Origin: Buchnera aphidicola (Sarucallis kahawaluokalani)
GTDB lineage: Bacteria; Pseudomonadota; Gammaproteobacteria; Enterobacterales; Enterobacteriaceae
DNA: 64,000 nt
Direction of reading: 5' to 3'
NCBI RefSeq assembly: GCF_005080725.1
Contig: NZ_CP032999.1
Location: 275,605 to 339,604 of the forward strand
The notes beneath the pieces are model-generated. The model worked only from the letters and a program-made list of their open reading frames with translations. It did no database searches and was not told the origin of the DNA. Of the stretch, positions 1 through 9,146 are shown one piece after another. The position numbers and the translations under genes are program-made. Every line of letters begins with the position of its first letter. Position 1 is the stretch's first letter.

Positions 1-1435
1 ATGAAAACCATGTATCTAGCACATCTGATTCTTGAGTAAGATATACTTTATTAGATATATTATATTTTTTACGAATTTCAATTTCATTATTTCCAACATA
101 AATATTACCTAATATATCATACCATACAGGAATACGATGCCCCCACCATAACTGTCTGGAAATACACCAATCTTGAATATTATGCATCCATGATAAATAT
201 AAATTTTTATATTGTTTGGGATAAAAAATGATTTTATTTTCTTGTACTACTTGAATAGCTATTTTCGATAATTTCTTAGTACGTAGATACCATTGATTAG
301 TTAAAATACATTCAACTTCAGAACCGCTTCTATCTCCATATAAACGAGTAATATTAGAGTGAATCATAGAAACTAATAATTTATTTTGATTTAAAATACT
401 AAATATTTTCTTTTTTGCTTCTGATCGTGTTAAACCTTGAAATTGAACAGGGACATCTGTATTATAAATATTTGTTTTATTACCATAAATATCATATATA
501 TCAAATGTATTAGATATTTTACAATCTTCTGTAAAAATATTAATCATAGGTATTTTATGTCGTATAGCAAAATTATAATCATTAAAGTCATGAGCAGGAG
601 TAATTTTCACACAACCTGTACCCTTATTCATATCGACAAAATTATCACTAATAATAGGAATAATTCTATTTACAATAGGTACAGTTACAAACGATCCTAC
701 CAAAGATGTATATCTTGTGTCTTTAGGATGTACTGCAATAGCTGTATCACCGAATAAAGTTTCTGGACGGGTAGTTGAAATAACTAGATATGTATTGTGA
801 TTAATTTTTCCTTTTGCATCTGATAAAAAATATTTAATATTCCAGATATCACCTTTGACTGTACGATGCTCAATTTCTAAATCAGATAACACTGTTTTTA
901 GTTTTATATCCCAGTAAGATAATTTTTTATTGCGATAAATAAAATCATTGTTATATAAATCTATAAAAACTTTTCTTACACCTTCTTGTGAAATATCATC
1001 TAATGTAAATCGTAATCTGCTCCAATCAACAGAACTACCTAATCTCTTTATTTGCGAAAAGATATTATGATCATTTTTATTTTTCCATTCCAAACATTTT
1101 TCTATAAAATTCTTTCTACCAAATTTTTTTAAATTACAATTATATTTTAATTTAATTTGTTTAGCAACTAACATTTGCGTTGCAATACCAGCATGATCAA
1201 CACCCATTTGCCATAAAGTATTATATCCTTGCATACGATGATAACGAATTAAAATATCCATAATTGTTTGTTGAAATGCATGCCCTATATGTAGATTACC
1301 TGTAATATTAGGAGGTGGCATAACAATACAAAAATTTTTTGCATTAATATTTTTTTTAGGGATAAAAAATCCATTTTTTTCCCAAAACGTATATAATTTT
1401 TCTTCTATATCTTTTGGGTTATATTTTTTTTTCAT
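1..1435 (-). CDS. valS: valyl-tRNA synthetase, N-terminal part (cut by window edge)
   Basis: Class Ia synthetase that charges tRNA-Val in the cytoplasm. The gene reads leftward from an ATG at 1435-1433 and runs off base 1, so about 478 of the usual ~950 residues are visible. The frame is open throughout. Seen: N-terminus MKKKYNPKDIEEKLYTFWEK, class I HIGH signature at residues 49-52 (NITGNLHIGHA), the CP1 editing motifs TTRPET and GTGCVKITPAHDFND, then DWCISRQLWWGHRIP as the chain returns to the catalytic core. The KMSKS loop and anticodon-binding domain lie outside the window. The editing motifs look intact, in contrast to leuS here. It diverges from argI across a 566-bp spacer. Confidence 0.97.
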   Translation of the reverse strand, partial: MKKKYNPKDIEEKLYTFWEKNGFFIPKKNINAKNFCIVMPPPNITGNLHIGHAFQQTIMDILIRYHRMQGYNTLWQMGVDHAGIATQMLVAKQIKLKYNCNLKKFGRKNFIEKCLEWKNKNDHNIFSQIKRLGSSVDWSRLRFTLDDISQEGVRKVFIDLYNNDFIYRNKKLSYWDIKLKTVLSDLEIEHRTVKGDIWNIKYFLSDAKGKINHNTYLVISTTRPETLFGDTAIAVHPKDTRYTSLVGSFVTVPIVNRIIPIISDNFVDMNKGTGCVKITPAHDFNDYNFAIRHKIPMINIFTEDCKISNTFDIYDIYGNKTNIYNTDVPVQFQGLTRSEAKKKIFSILNQNKLLVSMIHSNITRLYGDRSGSEVECILTNQWYLRTKKLSKIAIQVVQENKIIFYPKQYKNLYLSWMHNIQDWCISRQLWWGHRIPVWYDILGNIYVGNNEIEIRKKYNISNKVYLTQESDVLDTWFS

Positions 1436-2001
1436 ATTAAAAATCTCATAAAAATTTTATTATCATATAAAATAAAAAAAATATTTATTAAAAAAAATTA
1501 ATATAATTACATTAAATGTAATAATTTAATTATTATTCTATTCTCATTCTAAAAAATTTAATATGTATTATAATATAACTTATAATAATATTTTTAATAA
1601 TATAAATAATTAAGAAAATAAATTTATTATTATAAAAATATAAAATTTCATTGAAAAATTAATATACTATAAAATATAATAATGTATACATTCCAATACA
1701 TCAAAATTAAAATATAAATTATATTATTTTATAAGATGTAAAAAAAATTAAAAATATTATTAAATAACATTTAAAATATATACCAAGAATAAAATATACT
1801 TCGGAGGTTGATAAAAACTTATATATAATACAAAAATAATATTACTATCAAAATCAAATGTAATATCTTTAAAAAATGTTATTATATTTATAATATATCA
1901 TGTAATAAAATTATTATTAAATATTAATTTAAAAAATCATTTCTATTATTTTTTATCATGTATACATAAATACTAAATTATTAACATATTTTCAAAATAA
2001 T
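1436..2001. other. 566-bp non-coding spacer between divergent valS and argI
   Basis: Extremely A+T-rich and with no credible gene on either strand. It must hold the promoters of both valS and argI, but I cannot single out convincing -35/-10 pairs because nearly everything resembles TATAAT. The only conspicuous element is an isolated GGAGG within an acttcggaggttg context near 1799-1811. It looks like a Shine-Dalgarno core but is followed by no useful frame. No clear ARG box is visible. Confidence 0.6.
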
Positions 2002-3012
2002 ATGAATAGCTTATATAAAAAAAGTCTGTTAAAGATTACAGATTTTACAAAAGATGAAATAAAAAAAATTATTTCTTTATCTAAAATTTTAAAAAAAAAT
2101 AGAAAAAATAAAAAAGAAGTAAAATATTTAAAAAATAAAAATATTGCTTTAATTTTTGAACAAGAATCAACTAGAACAAGGTGTGCATTTGAAATTGCAG
2201 CTTATGAACAAGGTGCAAATATTAGTTATCTTACATCTCATAATATACATTTGGGATATAAAGAATCTATTATTGATACAATTAAGGTATTAGAAAGATT
2301 GTATGATGGTATCGGATATAGAGGTATAAGCCATCAAACTATCAAAGTATTATCTCATAATTCAAACGTTCCTATTTGGAACGGTCTAACAAAAAAATAT
2401 CATCCTACACAATTATTAGCAGATTTATTAACAATTGAGGAATACATACCCAATAAAAAAATATCTGAAATAAAATTAGCATATGTAGGTGATGCTTCTA
2501 ATAATATTGCAAATACATTACTAGAATTATCATTTCTTATTGGATTTACATTACATATTGTAGCTCCAAAAAAATATTGGCCAAAATTAAATATTATGCA
2601 AAAAATATATCAAACGAACAAAAAAAAATTTTTATGTACAGAAGATATTAAAATGGGTGTACAAAATGTTGATTTTATATATACTGATGTATGGGTTTCC
2701 ATGGGCGAAGAAAAAAGCGAATGGGATAAAAAAATTTCATTATTAAAAAAATATCAAGTAAATCAAAAAATGTTATCATATACTAAAAATGATGATATCA
2801 AAGTATTACATTGTTTACCAGCGATACATGATAAAAATACTAAAATAGGAAAAAAAATCTCAAAATTATATAATTTACACGAAGGTATTGAAATTACAAA
2901 TGATATTTTTAATGCGAACAGTGAAATTATTTTTGATCAATCAGAAAATAAATTACATACTCTTAAAGCTTTAATGGTAGCAACTTTAAAAAAAGATATT
3001 TTTAAAATATAA
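2002..3012 (+). CDS. argI: ornithine carbamoyltransferase
   Basis: Transfers the carbamoyl group of carbamoyl phosphate to ornithine to make citrulline, a step of arginine synthesis in the cytoplasm and part of essential amino-acid supply to an aphid host. The 336-residue product is full length (family about 334). Seen: the carbamoyl-phosphate loop STRTR at residues 56-60, HPTQ at 134-137 in the family form HPTQLLADLLT, DVWVSMGE near 229-236 and the ornithine-loop motif HCLPA at 270-274. The SMG and HCLP motifs favour ornithine over aspartate carbamoyltransferase. It stands alone, diverging from valS and converging on deaD. The symbol argF is equally usable. Confidence 0.97.
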   Translation: MNSLYKKSLLKITDFTKDEIKKIISLSKILKKNRKNKKEVKYLKNKNIALIFEQESTRTRCAFEIAAYEQGANISYLTSHNIHLGYKESIIDTIKVLERLYDGIGYRGISHQTIKVLSHNSNVPIWNGLTKKYHPTQLLADLLTIEEYIPNKKISEIKLAYVGDASNNIANTLLELSFLIGFTLHIVAPKKYWPKLNIMQKIYQTNKKKFLCTEDIKMGVQNVDFIYTDVWVSMGEEKSEWDKKISLLKKYQVNQKMLSYTKNDDIKVLHCLPAIHDKNTKIGKKISKLYNLHEGIEITNDIFNANSEIIFDQSENKLHTLKALMVATLKKDIFKI

Positions 3013-3216
3013 AATAATTAAATCATGATATTAATCTTAGAAATAGCTTTCAATAATTTGTACTAAAAATCAATATTAAAATATTTCTAATAAATATGAT
3101 ATTTTTATACAATATATTATATAAGAATATTACTTTAAATAATATGACGAATATAATAAAATAAATATAATTATTAAACATAATATTATAAAATAAGATT
3201 TATAGATTATATGAAA

Positions 3217-3238
3217 ATCATTTCAAACATGAAATGAT
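3217..3238 (+). terminator. possible argI transcript-end hairpin
   Basis: Perfect 9-bp stem ATCATTTCA / TGAAATGAT closed by the tetraloop AACA, about 200 bp after the argI stop. No strong T run follows on the plus strand, so this could be only a stable 3' end or a chance palindrome in A/T-rich DNA. Confidence 0.35.
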
Positions 3239-3320
3239 ATAATCAAAATATATAAAAATATCAAGATAAATAAAAAATATAAAAATAAATATAAAATTGT
3301 ATTGAAAATTCATTAAAAAT

Positions 3321-3337
3321 ATGCCACACAGTGGCAT
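3321..3337 (-). terminator. probable deaD terminator hairpin
   Basis: Perfect 7-bp stem ATGCCAC / GTGGCAT with a 3-base loop, unusually G+C-rich for this spacer. Read on the minus strand (the deaD direction) it is followed immediately by ATTTTTAATG, a short T run. It lies about 110 bp past the deaD stop, which fits a weak intrinsic terminator. Confidence 0.5.
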
Positions 3338-3449
3338 AGAATGCTAAACATATTTTATACATTTATCAAAACTATTATATTATAGATAATTTACATTATC
3401 TTTTAATATAAAAATTTATCAAAACTCTTTATATTAACCTAAAATAAAT

Positions 3450-5093
3450 TTATTTTTTATGCTGAAATAATGTAATTTTCATAGGTTTGTTCAAAACTCG
3501 TGTATGTAATAAGTGCTTAAAAACATCTTTTGATAAACTACTCGATAATTCTACAGTAGAATATTTAAGATAAATTTTTACATTACCAATCTTATAACTA
3601 CTAATACGTCCTTCATTAGCAATCGCTCCAACAATATGTCTAACTTCAACACCATCATGATGTCCAACTTCGATACGATATAAATACATATTATCTTTAA
3701 TTTTATTCCCTCTAAATGAAGATGTTATTATTTTTTTTTTATGATTTTTTATACTTGATCTACAATTTACAGAATTATTAATTTTAAAAAATAATGGGCG
3801 TCCTCCTTGAGCAATTTTCAATAATGCAGCAGATAACATATATATATCATATTTATTATCTATACTCCATTTTTTTAATAACGTACAATATTGATCTAAA
3901 TCTTTACTTTCTAATTCTATTAATAATTTTTTATAAAATTTATTTATTCTATATTGACTTAATAATTTTATATTTGGTAATTCTACTTGTAATATAGGTT
4001 GCTTTATGTAACGTTCAATATTTTTTAATAATCTACGTTCATGATGTTCTACAAATAATAATGCACGTCCCATACGACCAGCACGACCTGTACGGCCAAT
4101 ACGATGTACATAAGATTCAACATCCATAGGAATATCATAGTTAATTACTAAATTAATTCTTTCTACATCCAATCCACGTGCAGCAACATCCGTTGCAATT
4201 AAAATATCTAACCTTCCATCTTTTAATCGCTCTAAAGTTTTTTCTCTGAGATTTTGATTCATATCACCATTTAAAGCAGAACTATTATATCCAAAACGTT
4301 CTAAAACTTCTGCAATTTCTAAAGTAGCACTTTTAGTACGTACAAAAATAATCGTAGCAGAAGAATCTTCTAATTCTAAAAATCGTATCAATCCGTCAGT
4401 TTTTTTTCCACGAACAATCCAATAACTTTGTTTAATATTTGGTTGTGTAGTAATACTAGATTTAATTTTTATTTCTTTAGGTAAAACCATGAATTTTCGA
4501 GCAATATTTTTAATAGCTTTAGGCATAGTTGCAGAAAATAATGCTGTTTGGTGTTTTTTTGGAATGTTCAGCATAATATTTTCAACATCTTCAATAAATC
4601 CCATCCTTAACATTTCATCCGCTTCGTCTAAAACTAAAGATCTCAAATGTGATAAATTTAAAGTACTTCTCTTTAAATGATCTAATAATCTCCCTGGTGT
4701 ACCTACAATCACTTGTGGGCCTGTTCTTAATATTTTTAGTTGTATATCATACCTTTGACCACCATATAGTGCTAATACTTTAACATGGACCATATATTTT
4801 GAAAAAGATACAAACGCTTTTGCAACTTGTACAGCTAATTCTCTTGTAGGTGTTAATACTAATATTTGCGGACGTTTTAAGTTTATGGTAATATTATTCA
4901 ATAACGGCAATGCAAACGCAGCAGTTTTTCCACTTCCAGTTTGTGCCATACCTAAAACATCCTTACCAAGCAAAAGATAGGGAATACACAATTTTTGAAT
5001 AGGAGATGGTTGTATATATTTCATATCATTTAATGCTTTTATAATTGGAATATTTAAACCAAAATTTAAAAATGAATCATTATTTTGAATCAT
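3450..5093 (-). CDS. deaD: DEAD-box ATP-dependent RNA helicase DeaD (CsdA)
   Basis: Cytoplasmic RNA helicase that assists ribosome assembly and mRNA turnover, especially in the cold. Length 547 residues. Seen: Q motif near residues 8-33, Walker A AQTGSGKT 50-57, PTRELA 82-87, DEAD box 156-159, SAT 187-189 and the motif VI stretch [11 protein letters not shown] 330-340. A DbpA-like RNA-binding domain follows (about 465-540, containing [15 protein letters not shown]). The basic, glycine-rich tail that makes the E. coli protein about 629 residues is missing. It lies directly downstream of pnp on the same strand, as in E. coli apart from the lost nlpI. Confidence 0.96.
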   Translation of the reverse strand: MIQNNDSFLNFGLNIPIIKALNDMKYIQPSPIQKLCIPYLLLGKDVLGMAQTGSGKTAAFALPLLNNITINLKRPQILVLTPTRELAVQVAKAFVSFSKYMVHVKVLALYGGQRYDIQLKILRTGPQVIVGTPGRLLDHLKRSTLNLSHLRSLVLDEADEMLRMGFIEDVENIMLNIPKKHQTALFSATMPKAIKNIARKFMVLPKEIKIKSSITTQPNIKQSYWIVRGKKTDGLIRFLELEDSSATIIFVRTKSATLEIAEVLERFGYNSSALNGDMNQNLREKTLERLKDGRLDILIATDVAARGLDVERINLVINYDIPMDVESYVHRIGRTGRAGRMGRALLFVEHHERRLLKNIERYIKQPILQVELPNIKLLSQYRINKFYKKLLIELESKDLDQYCTLLKKWSIDNKYDIYMLSAALLKIAQGGRPLFFKINNSVNCRSSIKNHKKKIITSSFRGNKIKDNMYLYRIEVGHHDGVEVRHIVGAIANEGRISSYKIGNVKIYLKYSTVELSSSLSKDVFKHLLHTRVLNKPMKITLFQHKK

Positions 5094-5240
5094 GTAATAT
5101 ACATACCTTATAAAATTTTAATAACATAATTTATATTAATAAATATAAAAACATTTTTATATATTAAAAAAAATTACACATGTATTTCATATAATTAATA
5201 TAAAAATGTATTTTTTAATAATATATAAAAATCATATTTT

Positions 5241-7334
5241 TTAGAATTTTTGTTGTGCAGCTTTAATACTTAATCTTAATCTACCTTGTCGATCTACTTC
5301 TAGTACTTTTACTAAAACCTTTTGTTCAATACTTAAATAATCTGTTACCTTATCCACTCTTTTATTGGCTATTTGAGAAATATGTACTAAACCTTCTTTT
5401 CCAATACCAATGGACACAAATGCTCCAAATTCGGTAATACGTACAACTTTTCCACTATATATTTTTCCCGATTGAATTTCAGAAGTGATTTCCTGAATAC
5501 GTTTAATGGCATTTTTTGCTTGTTTTTCAATAGTAGAAGAAATTTTAATAATACCATTATCTTGGATTTCAATAGTTGTACCTGTTTCTTCTGTTAGCAT
5601 TCTAATAATTGAACCACCTTTTCCAATAACATCTTTAATTTTTTCAGGATTAATTTTCATAGTATGAATCCTAGGAGCAAATTCAGAAATTTTACTTCTT
5701 GGAATACTAATAGATTGTTTCATGATATTTAAAATATGTATTCTTCCTTTATTAGCTTGAAATAAAACATCATTTAAAATATCATATGTAATTCCTGTTG
5801 TTTTCATATCCATTTGTAATGCAGTAATACCAACCTCTGTCCCAGAAACTTTAAAATCCATATCACCTAAATAATCTTCATCACCTAAAATATCTGATAA
5901 AACAATATACCGATCTTTTTCTTGTATTAATCCCATCGCTATGCCTGAAACAGCTGATCGTATCGGAATACCAGCATCCATTAATGCTAAAGAGGCTCCA
6001 CATACTGAAGCCATAGAAGATGATCCATTAGATTCTGTAATTTCAGAAACGATCCGAATTGTATATGGAAATTTTTCTACTTTTGGCATTACAGCTAACA
6101 TACTACGTTTTGCTAACTTACCATGACCAATTTCTCTTCTTTTTGGAGATCCAACTATTCCAATTTCACCTACAGAATAAGGCGGAAAATTATAATGAAA
6201 TAAAAAATTATCTATTCTATCTCCTAATAATTCATCTAAATTTTGCGCATCTCGTGTAGTACCTAAAGTTACAGATACTAAAGATTGTGTATCCCCTCTT
6301 GTAAACAACGCGGAGCCATGCACTCTAGGTAAAATACCAGTTCTAATATCTAAATCCCGAATCATATCGTGTTTTCTTCCATCAATTCGACATTCTTCAT
6401 CTAAAATTCTACGACGAACAATCTTTTTTTCAATATGATATAAAATATTTTCCACTTCAGATATAATAAAAATAATACCTAGAGATACTAATTTCTGTAA
6501 AACATGATAACGAATGATCTCTAATCTATTACGTCTTTGTTTTTTATGAAAAATTTGATATGTTTGCAAAATATCAAATTTGCAAAATTTCAAAATATAA
6601 TTAAATAATTCATGTTTTTCAATATCTTGAATTACAAAATCCCATGGCGTAATATTAACATCATTTGCAAATAAACAAATATTTTCAATCAATTTTTGTT
6701 GTTGTTGATGTCCAAATAAAATAGCATGTAATACCTGTTCCTCGTTCAATAAATTTACTTCTGCTTCCACCATTAAAATAGCATCTTTTGTTCCTGAAAC
6801 AATTAGATCGAGTGTTGTATTCTTCATATCATCTATAGTAGGATTTAAAACATATTGATTGTTAATATATCCTACTCTTGCTGCCCCAATCGGTCCAAAA
6901 AATGGAATACCAGATAATTTTAATGCTGTTGATGCTCCAATAATTGCAACAATATCAGGATTAATTTGTGGATTCACCGATACTACTGTTGCAGTAATTT
7001 GTACTTCATGAAAAAATCCCTTTGGAAATAACGGTCGGATTGGACGATCAATTAGTCGTGCAGTTAATATTTCACTTTCACTAGGTCGTCCTTCTCTTCG
7101 GAAAAAACCTCCTGGTATGCGACCAGCAGCATATGTACGTTCTTGATAATTTACATTGAGTGGTAAAAACTTTTGATTTAAAGAATTTTTTTTATTTCCT
7201 ACTACAGTTACAAATACAGTCGTATCGTCCATAGTAATCATAACCGAAGATGTTGCTTGTCTGGCTATCATACCTGTTTCTAAAGTAATAGTATGTTTAC
7301 CATACTGAAATTTTCTAATAGTAGAATTTAACAA
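5241..7334 (-). CDS. pnp: polyribonucleotide nucleotidyltransferase (PNPase)
   Basis: 3'-to-5' phosphorolytic exoribonuclease of mRNA decay, normally a trimer in the RNA degradosome. The 697-residue chain is close to the family length (711 in E. coli) and has every domain in order: first RNase PH domain (about 1-145, with [21 protein letters not shown]), helical linker, second RNase PH domain (about 315-545, with [17 protein letters not shown]), KH domain with VIGKGG near 560, and C-terminal S1 domain ([16 protein letters not shown]...GLVHISQI). It follows rpsO after a conserved hairpin at 7376-7403, so read-through from rpsO and a hairpin-dependent control of pnp are plausible. Confidence 0.97.
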   Translation of the reverse strand: MLNSTIRKFQYGKHTITLETGMIARQATSSVMITMDDTTVFVTVVGNKKNSLNQKFLPLNVNYQERTYAAGRIPGGFFRREGRPSESEILTARLIDRPIRPLFPKGFFHEVQITATVVSVNPQINPDIVAIIGASTALKLSGIPFFGPIGAARVGYINNQYVLNPTIDDMKNTTLDLIVSGTKDAILMVEAEVNLLNEEQVLHAILFGHQQQQKLIENICLFANDVNITPWDFVIQDIEKHELFNYILKFCKFDILQTYQIFHKKQRRNRLEIIRYHVLQKLVSLGIIFIISEVENILYHIEKKIVRRRILDEECRIDGRKHDMIRDLDIRTGILPRVHGSALFTRGDTQSLVSVTLGTTRDAQNLDELLGDRIDNFLFHYNFPPYSVGEIGIVGSPKRREIGHGKLAKRSMLAVMPKVEKFPYTIRIVSEITESNGSSSMASVCGASLALMDAGIPIRSAVSGIAMGLIQEKDRYIVLSDILGDEDYLGDMDFKVSGTEVGITALQMDMKTTGITYDILNDVLFQANKGRIHILNIMKQSISIPRSKISEFAPRIHTMKINPEKIKDVIGKGGSIIRMLTEETGTTIEIQDNGIIKISSTIEKQAKNAIKRIQEITSEIQSGKIYSGKVVRITEFGAFVSIGIGKEGLVHISQIANKRVDKVTDYLSIEQKVLVKVLEVDRQGRLRLSIKAAQQKF

Positions 7335-7375
7335 AGTAACAATCCTTATTTTTTATATCGAAATATTTAAAAACG

Positions 7376-7403
7376 CATAAAAAGAGCAGTAGCTCTTTTT
7401 ATG
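7376..7403 (-). terminator. rpsO-pnp intergenic hairpin
   Basis: Perfect 12-bp stem CATAAAAAGAGC / GCTCTTTTTATG around a 4-base loop, lying between the rpsO stop and the pnp start. On the minus strand the 3' arm carries five Ts and is followed by another run of Ts. Position and form match the rpsO terminator/attenuator of enterobacteria, which ends most rpsO transcripts but lets some polymerase continue into pnp. Confidence 0.75.
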
Positions 7404-7462
7404 AAATAATGTAATTATTTTGTATTTATTATTATCAAAATATTTTTTATAATTCAGTGTTT

Positions 7463-7723
7463 TTAATGACGTAATTCTAATTTTTTTAAAATATTATTAT
7501 ATCGAATAGTATTAGTATTTTTCAAATAATTCAATAATTTTCTTCTTTGAGATACTATTTTTAACAAACCTCTCTTACTAGAAAAATCTTTTTGGTGTAT
7601 ATCAAAATGTTTTTTTAAAAAATTAATTCGTGCGCTTAACATAGCAATTTGTACTTCTGATAACCCTGTATTTTTGATATTAGTACTATATGTTAATATA
7701 ATTTTTTTTTTAAGGTTTTTCAT
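7463..7723 (-). CDS. rpsO: 30S ribosomal protein S15
   Basis: Primary-binding small-subunit protein that contacts the central domain of 16S rRNA and bridges to the large subunit. The 86-residue product is close to the 89 of E. coli and keeps the family core: TGLSEVQIAMLSARINFLKKHF, split here as TGLSEVQIAML and ARINFLKKHF, then DFSSKRGLLKIVSQRRKLLNYL with the conserved RRKLLNYL block. The start codon follows an AAAGGAAAT Shine-Dalgarno at 7729-7737. It sits between truB and pnp as in E. coli. Confidence 0.97.
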   Translation of the reverse strand: MKNLKKKIILTYSTNIKNTGLSEVQIAMLSARINFLKKHFDIHQKDFSSKRGLLKIVSQRRKLLNYLKNTNTIRYNNILKKLELRH

Positions 7724-7770
7724 AAATCTTTATTTCCTTTATTTTATTAAATACCGTATAAAAATATACT

Positions 7771-8685
7771 TTATGAAATATTTAATAATCTACATGAAAT
7801 ACATTTTCCTGTTTGATCTATTCTTCCTATAACAAATATTGTACTTTTATGGTAAAAAGTTATTCTAAAAATTTGAGAAATATTTATATTAAAAAAATAA
7901 TTTATATTTTTGATATGTTTTATAATAATATTATTCGTACATATTACTTCAGGTAATTGAAAAAACAATTGCTTGAAAGGAATCAAATATTCATAAAATT
8001 TATAAAAATATGCATTTTTATAATATTTTTGAAATAAATAATTTAAATGTTTAAAAGTAATAGCATGCATGATACTATAATTGTGTACTTTTAATCTTCG
8101 TAATTCAACAATATGTGCACCACAACCTAATAATTCTCCTAAATCGTTTATGATAGAACGAATATAGGTACCTTTGGAACATACAATTTCTAACTTAATA
8201 AATTGATTATTATATTTTATACAATTTAATTGATTAATTTGAATACTACGTATCATCTTTGGTACAGACACATTTCTTCTAGCATAGGTATACAAAGGAC
8301 GACCTTTATATTTGACAGCAGAATAACTAGGTATAACTTGAGTATTTTTATATCGCAATATATGCAATACTTTTAATAATTCTAATTTTGAAAAATTCAC
8401 TTTTCTAGATTTTAATACTATACCTTCAGAATCATAAGTAGTAGTAGTTTCACCTAATTTAGCTACAGTATAATATTTTTTTTTAGAATTTGAAAAATAT
8501 TCTGAAATTTTTGTACTTTCACCAAAAAAAATAGGTAGTAATCCTGTAGCTAGTGGATCTAAAGTACCAACATAACCTGCTTTTTTAATACAAAACATGT
8601 GTTTTATTTTTTGTAATACCTGGTTTGATGAAATACCTGAAGGCTTATCAAGTAATAACATACCATGAATATTTTGGATGATCAT
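7771..8685 (-). CDS. truB: tRNA pseudouridine-55 synthase TruB
   Basis: Isomerises U55 in the T loop of elongator tRNAs. The 304-residue product matches the family (314 in E. coli). Seen: N-terminal GMLLLDKPSGISSN, the catalytic motif GYVGTLDPLATGLLP with the nucleophile at Asp43, and the RNA-contact motif CSKGTYIRSIINDLG near residue 168. The C-terminal PUA-like end (from about 250) is more diverged, but the frame is complete. It lies between rbfA and rpsO in the nusA-infB operon. Confidence 0.95.
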   Translation of the reverse strand: MIIQNIHGMLLLDKPSGISSNQVLQKIKHMFCIKKAGYVGTLDPLATGLLPIFFGESTKISEYFSNSKKKYYTVAKLGETTTTYDSEGIVLKSRKVNFSKLELLKVLHILRYKNTQVIPSYSAVKYKGRPLYTYARRNVSVPKMIRSIQINQLNCIKYNNQFIKLEIVCSKGTYIRSIINDLGELLGCGAHIVELRRLKVHNYSIMHAITFKHLNYLFQKYYKNAYFYKFYEYLIPFKQLFFQLPEVICTNNIIIKHIKNINYFFNINISQIFRITFYHKSTIFVIGRIDQTGKCISCRLLNIS

Positions 8686-8720
8686 GATTAAATTTATATT
8701 TAATAAATATTTTATATAAT

Positions 8721-9113
8721 TTATATTTTTTTGAGCAAAGTAGAAATTTTTATACCTTCTATTAAAGAAGTATCACTATAAAAAATTAATTCTGGTATTT
8801 TACGTAATTTTACTAATTTGCATAAAATACTACGAATATATCCAGATGATTTCTGTAAAACATCTAAAATTACCTGTGTATTACTAACTTGAATATTATT
8901 TTTTAAAAATTCATTGCAATTTATATAACTAACAAAAATTTTTGCACAGGATAAATCTTTCGACACCTGCACCATGGATACTGTAATAAAAAAACTAATT
9001 CTTGGATCGTGAAAATAATTTTGAAAAATCTTTGATATTGCCTTTTTTAATTCTTCAGATACACGTATCGACCGATACGAACGTTTTCTAGAACATCTAT
9101 GCAATAATTTCAT
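8721..9113 (-). CDS. rbfA: ribosome-binding factor A
   Basis: Small KH-fold protein that binds free 30S subunits and helps mature the 5' end of 16S rRNA. The 130-residue product matches the family length (133 in E. coli). It shows the family pattern RSIRVSEELKKAISKIFQNY, then DPRISFFITVSMVQVSKDLS and the C-terminal RKIPELIFYSDTSLIEG, where E. coli has a similar P-L-F-YD block. It is placed between infB (34 bp upstream) and truB, so it is almost certainly cotranscribed with them. Confidence 0.94.
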   Translation of the reverse strand: MKLLHRCSRKRSYRSIRVSEELKKAISKIFQNYFHDPRISFFITVSMVQVSKDLSCAKIFVSYINCNEFLKNNIQVSNTQVILDVLQKSSGYIRSILCKLVKLRKIPELIFYSDTSLIEGIKISTLLKKI

Positions 9114-9146
9114 ATGTCAATATATCAATAATAATTTTTATAATAT

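Larger units (their letters stand above)
3013..3449. other. 437-bp spacer between convergent argI and deaD
   Basis: No coding frame of note on either strand. It contains two short perfect hairpins, annotated separately at 3217-3238 and 3321-3337, which are the best candidates for ending transcription from the two converging genes. The rest is unstructured A/T-rich sequence. Confidence 0.6.

Noticed and set aside
437-757. 106-codon frame on the plus strand
   Set aside because: Lies wholly antisense to valS, whose protein is conserved here. The translation is low-complexity Ile/Asn/Tyr/Cys with no family resemblance.
5941-6259. Two plus-strand frames of 61-66 codons
   Set aside because: Antisense shadows of the second RNase PH domain of pnp.
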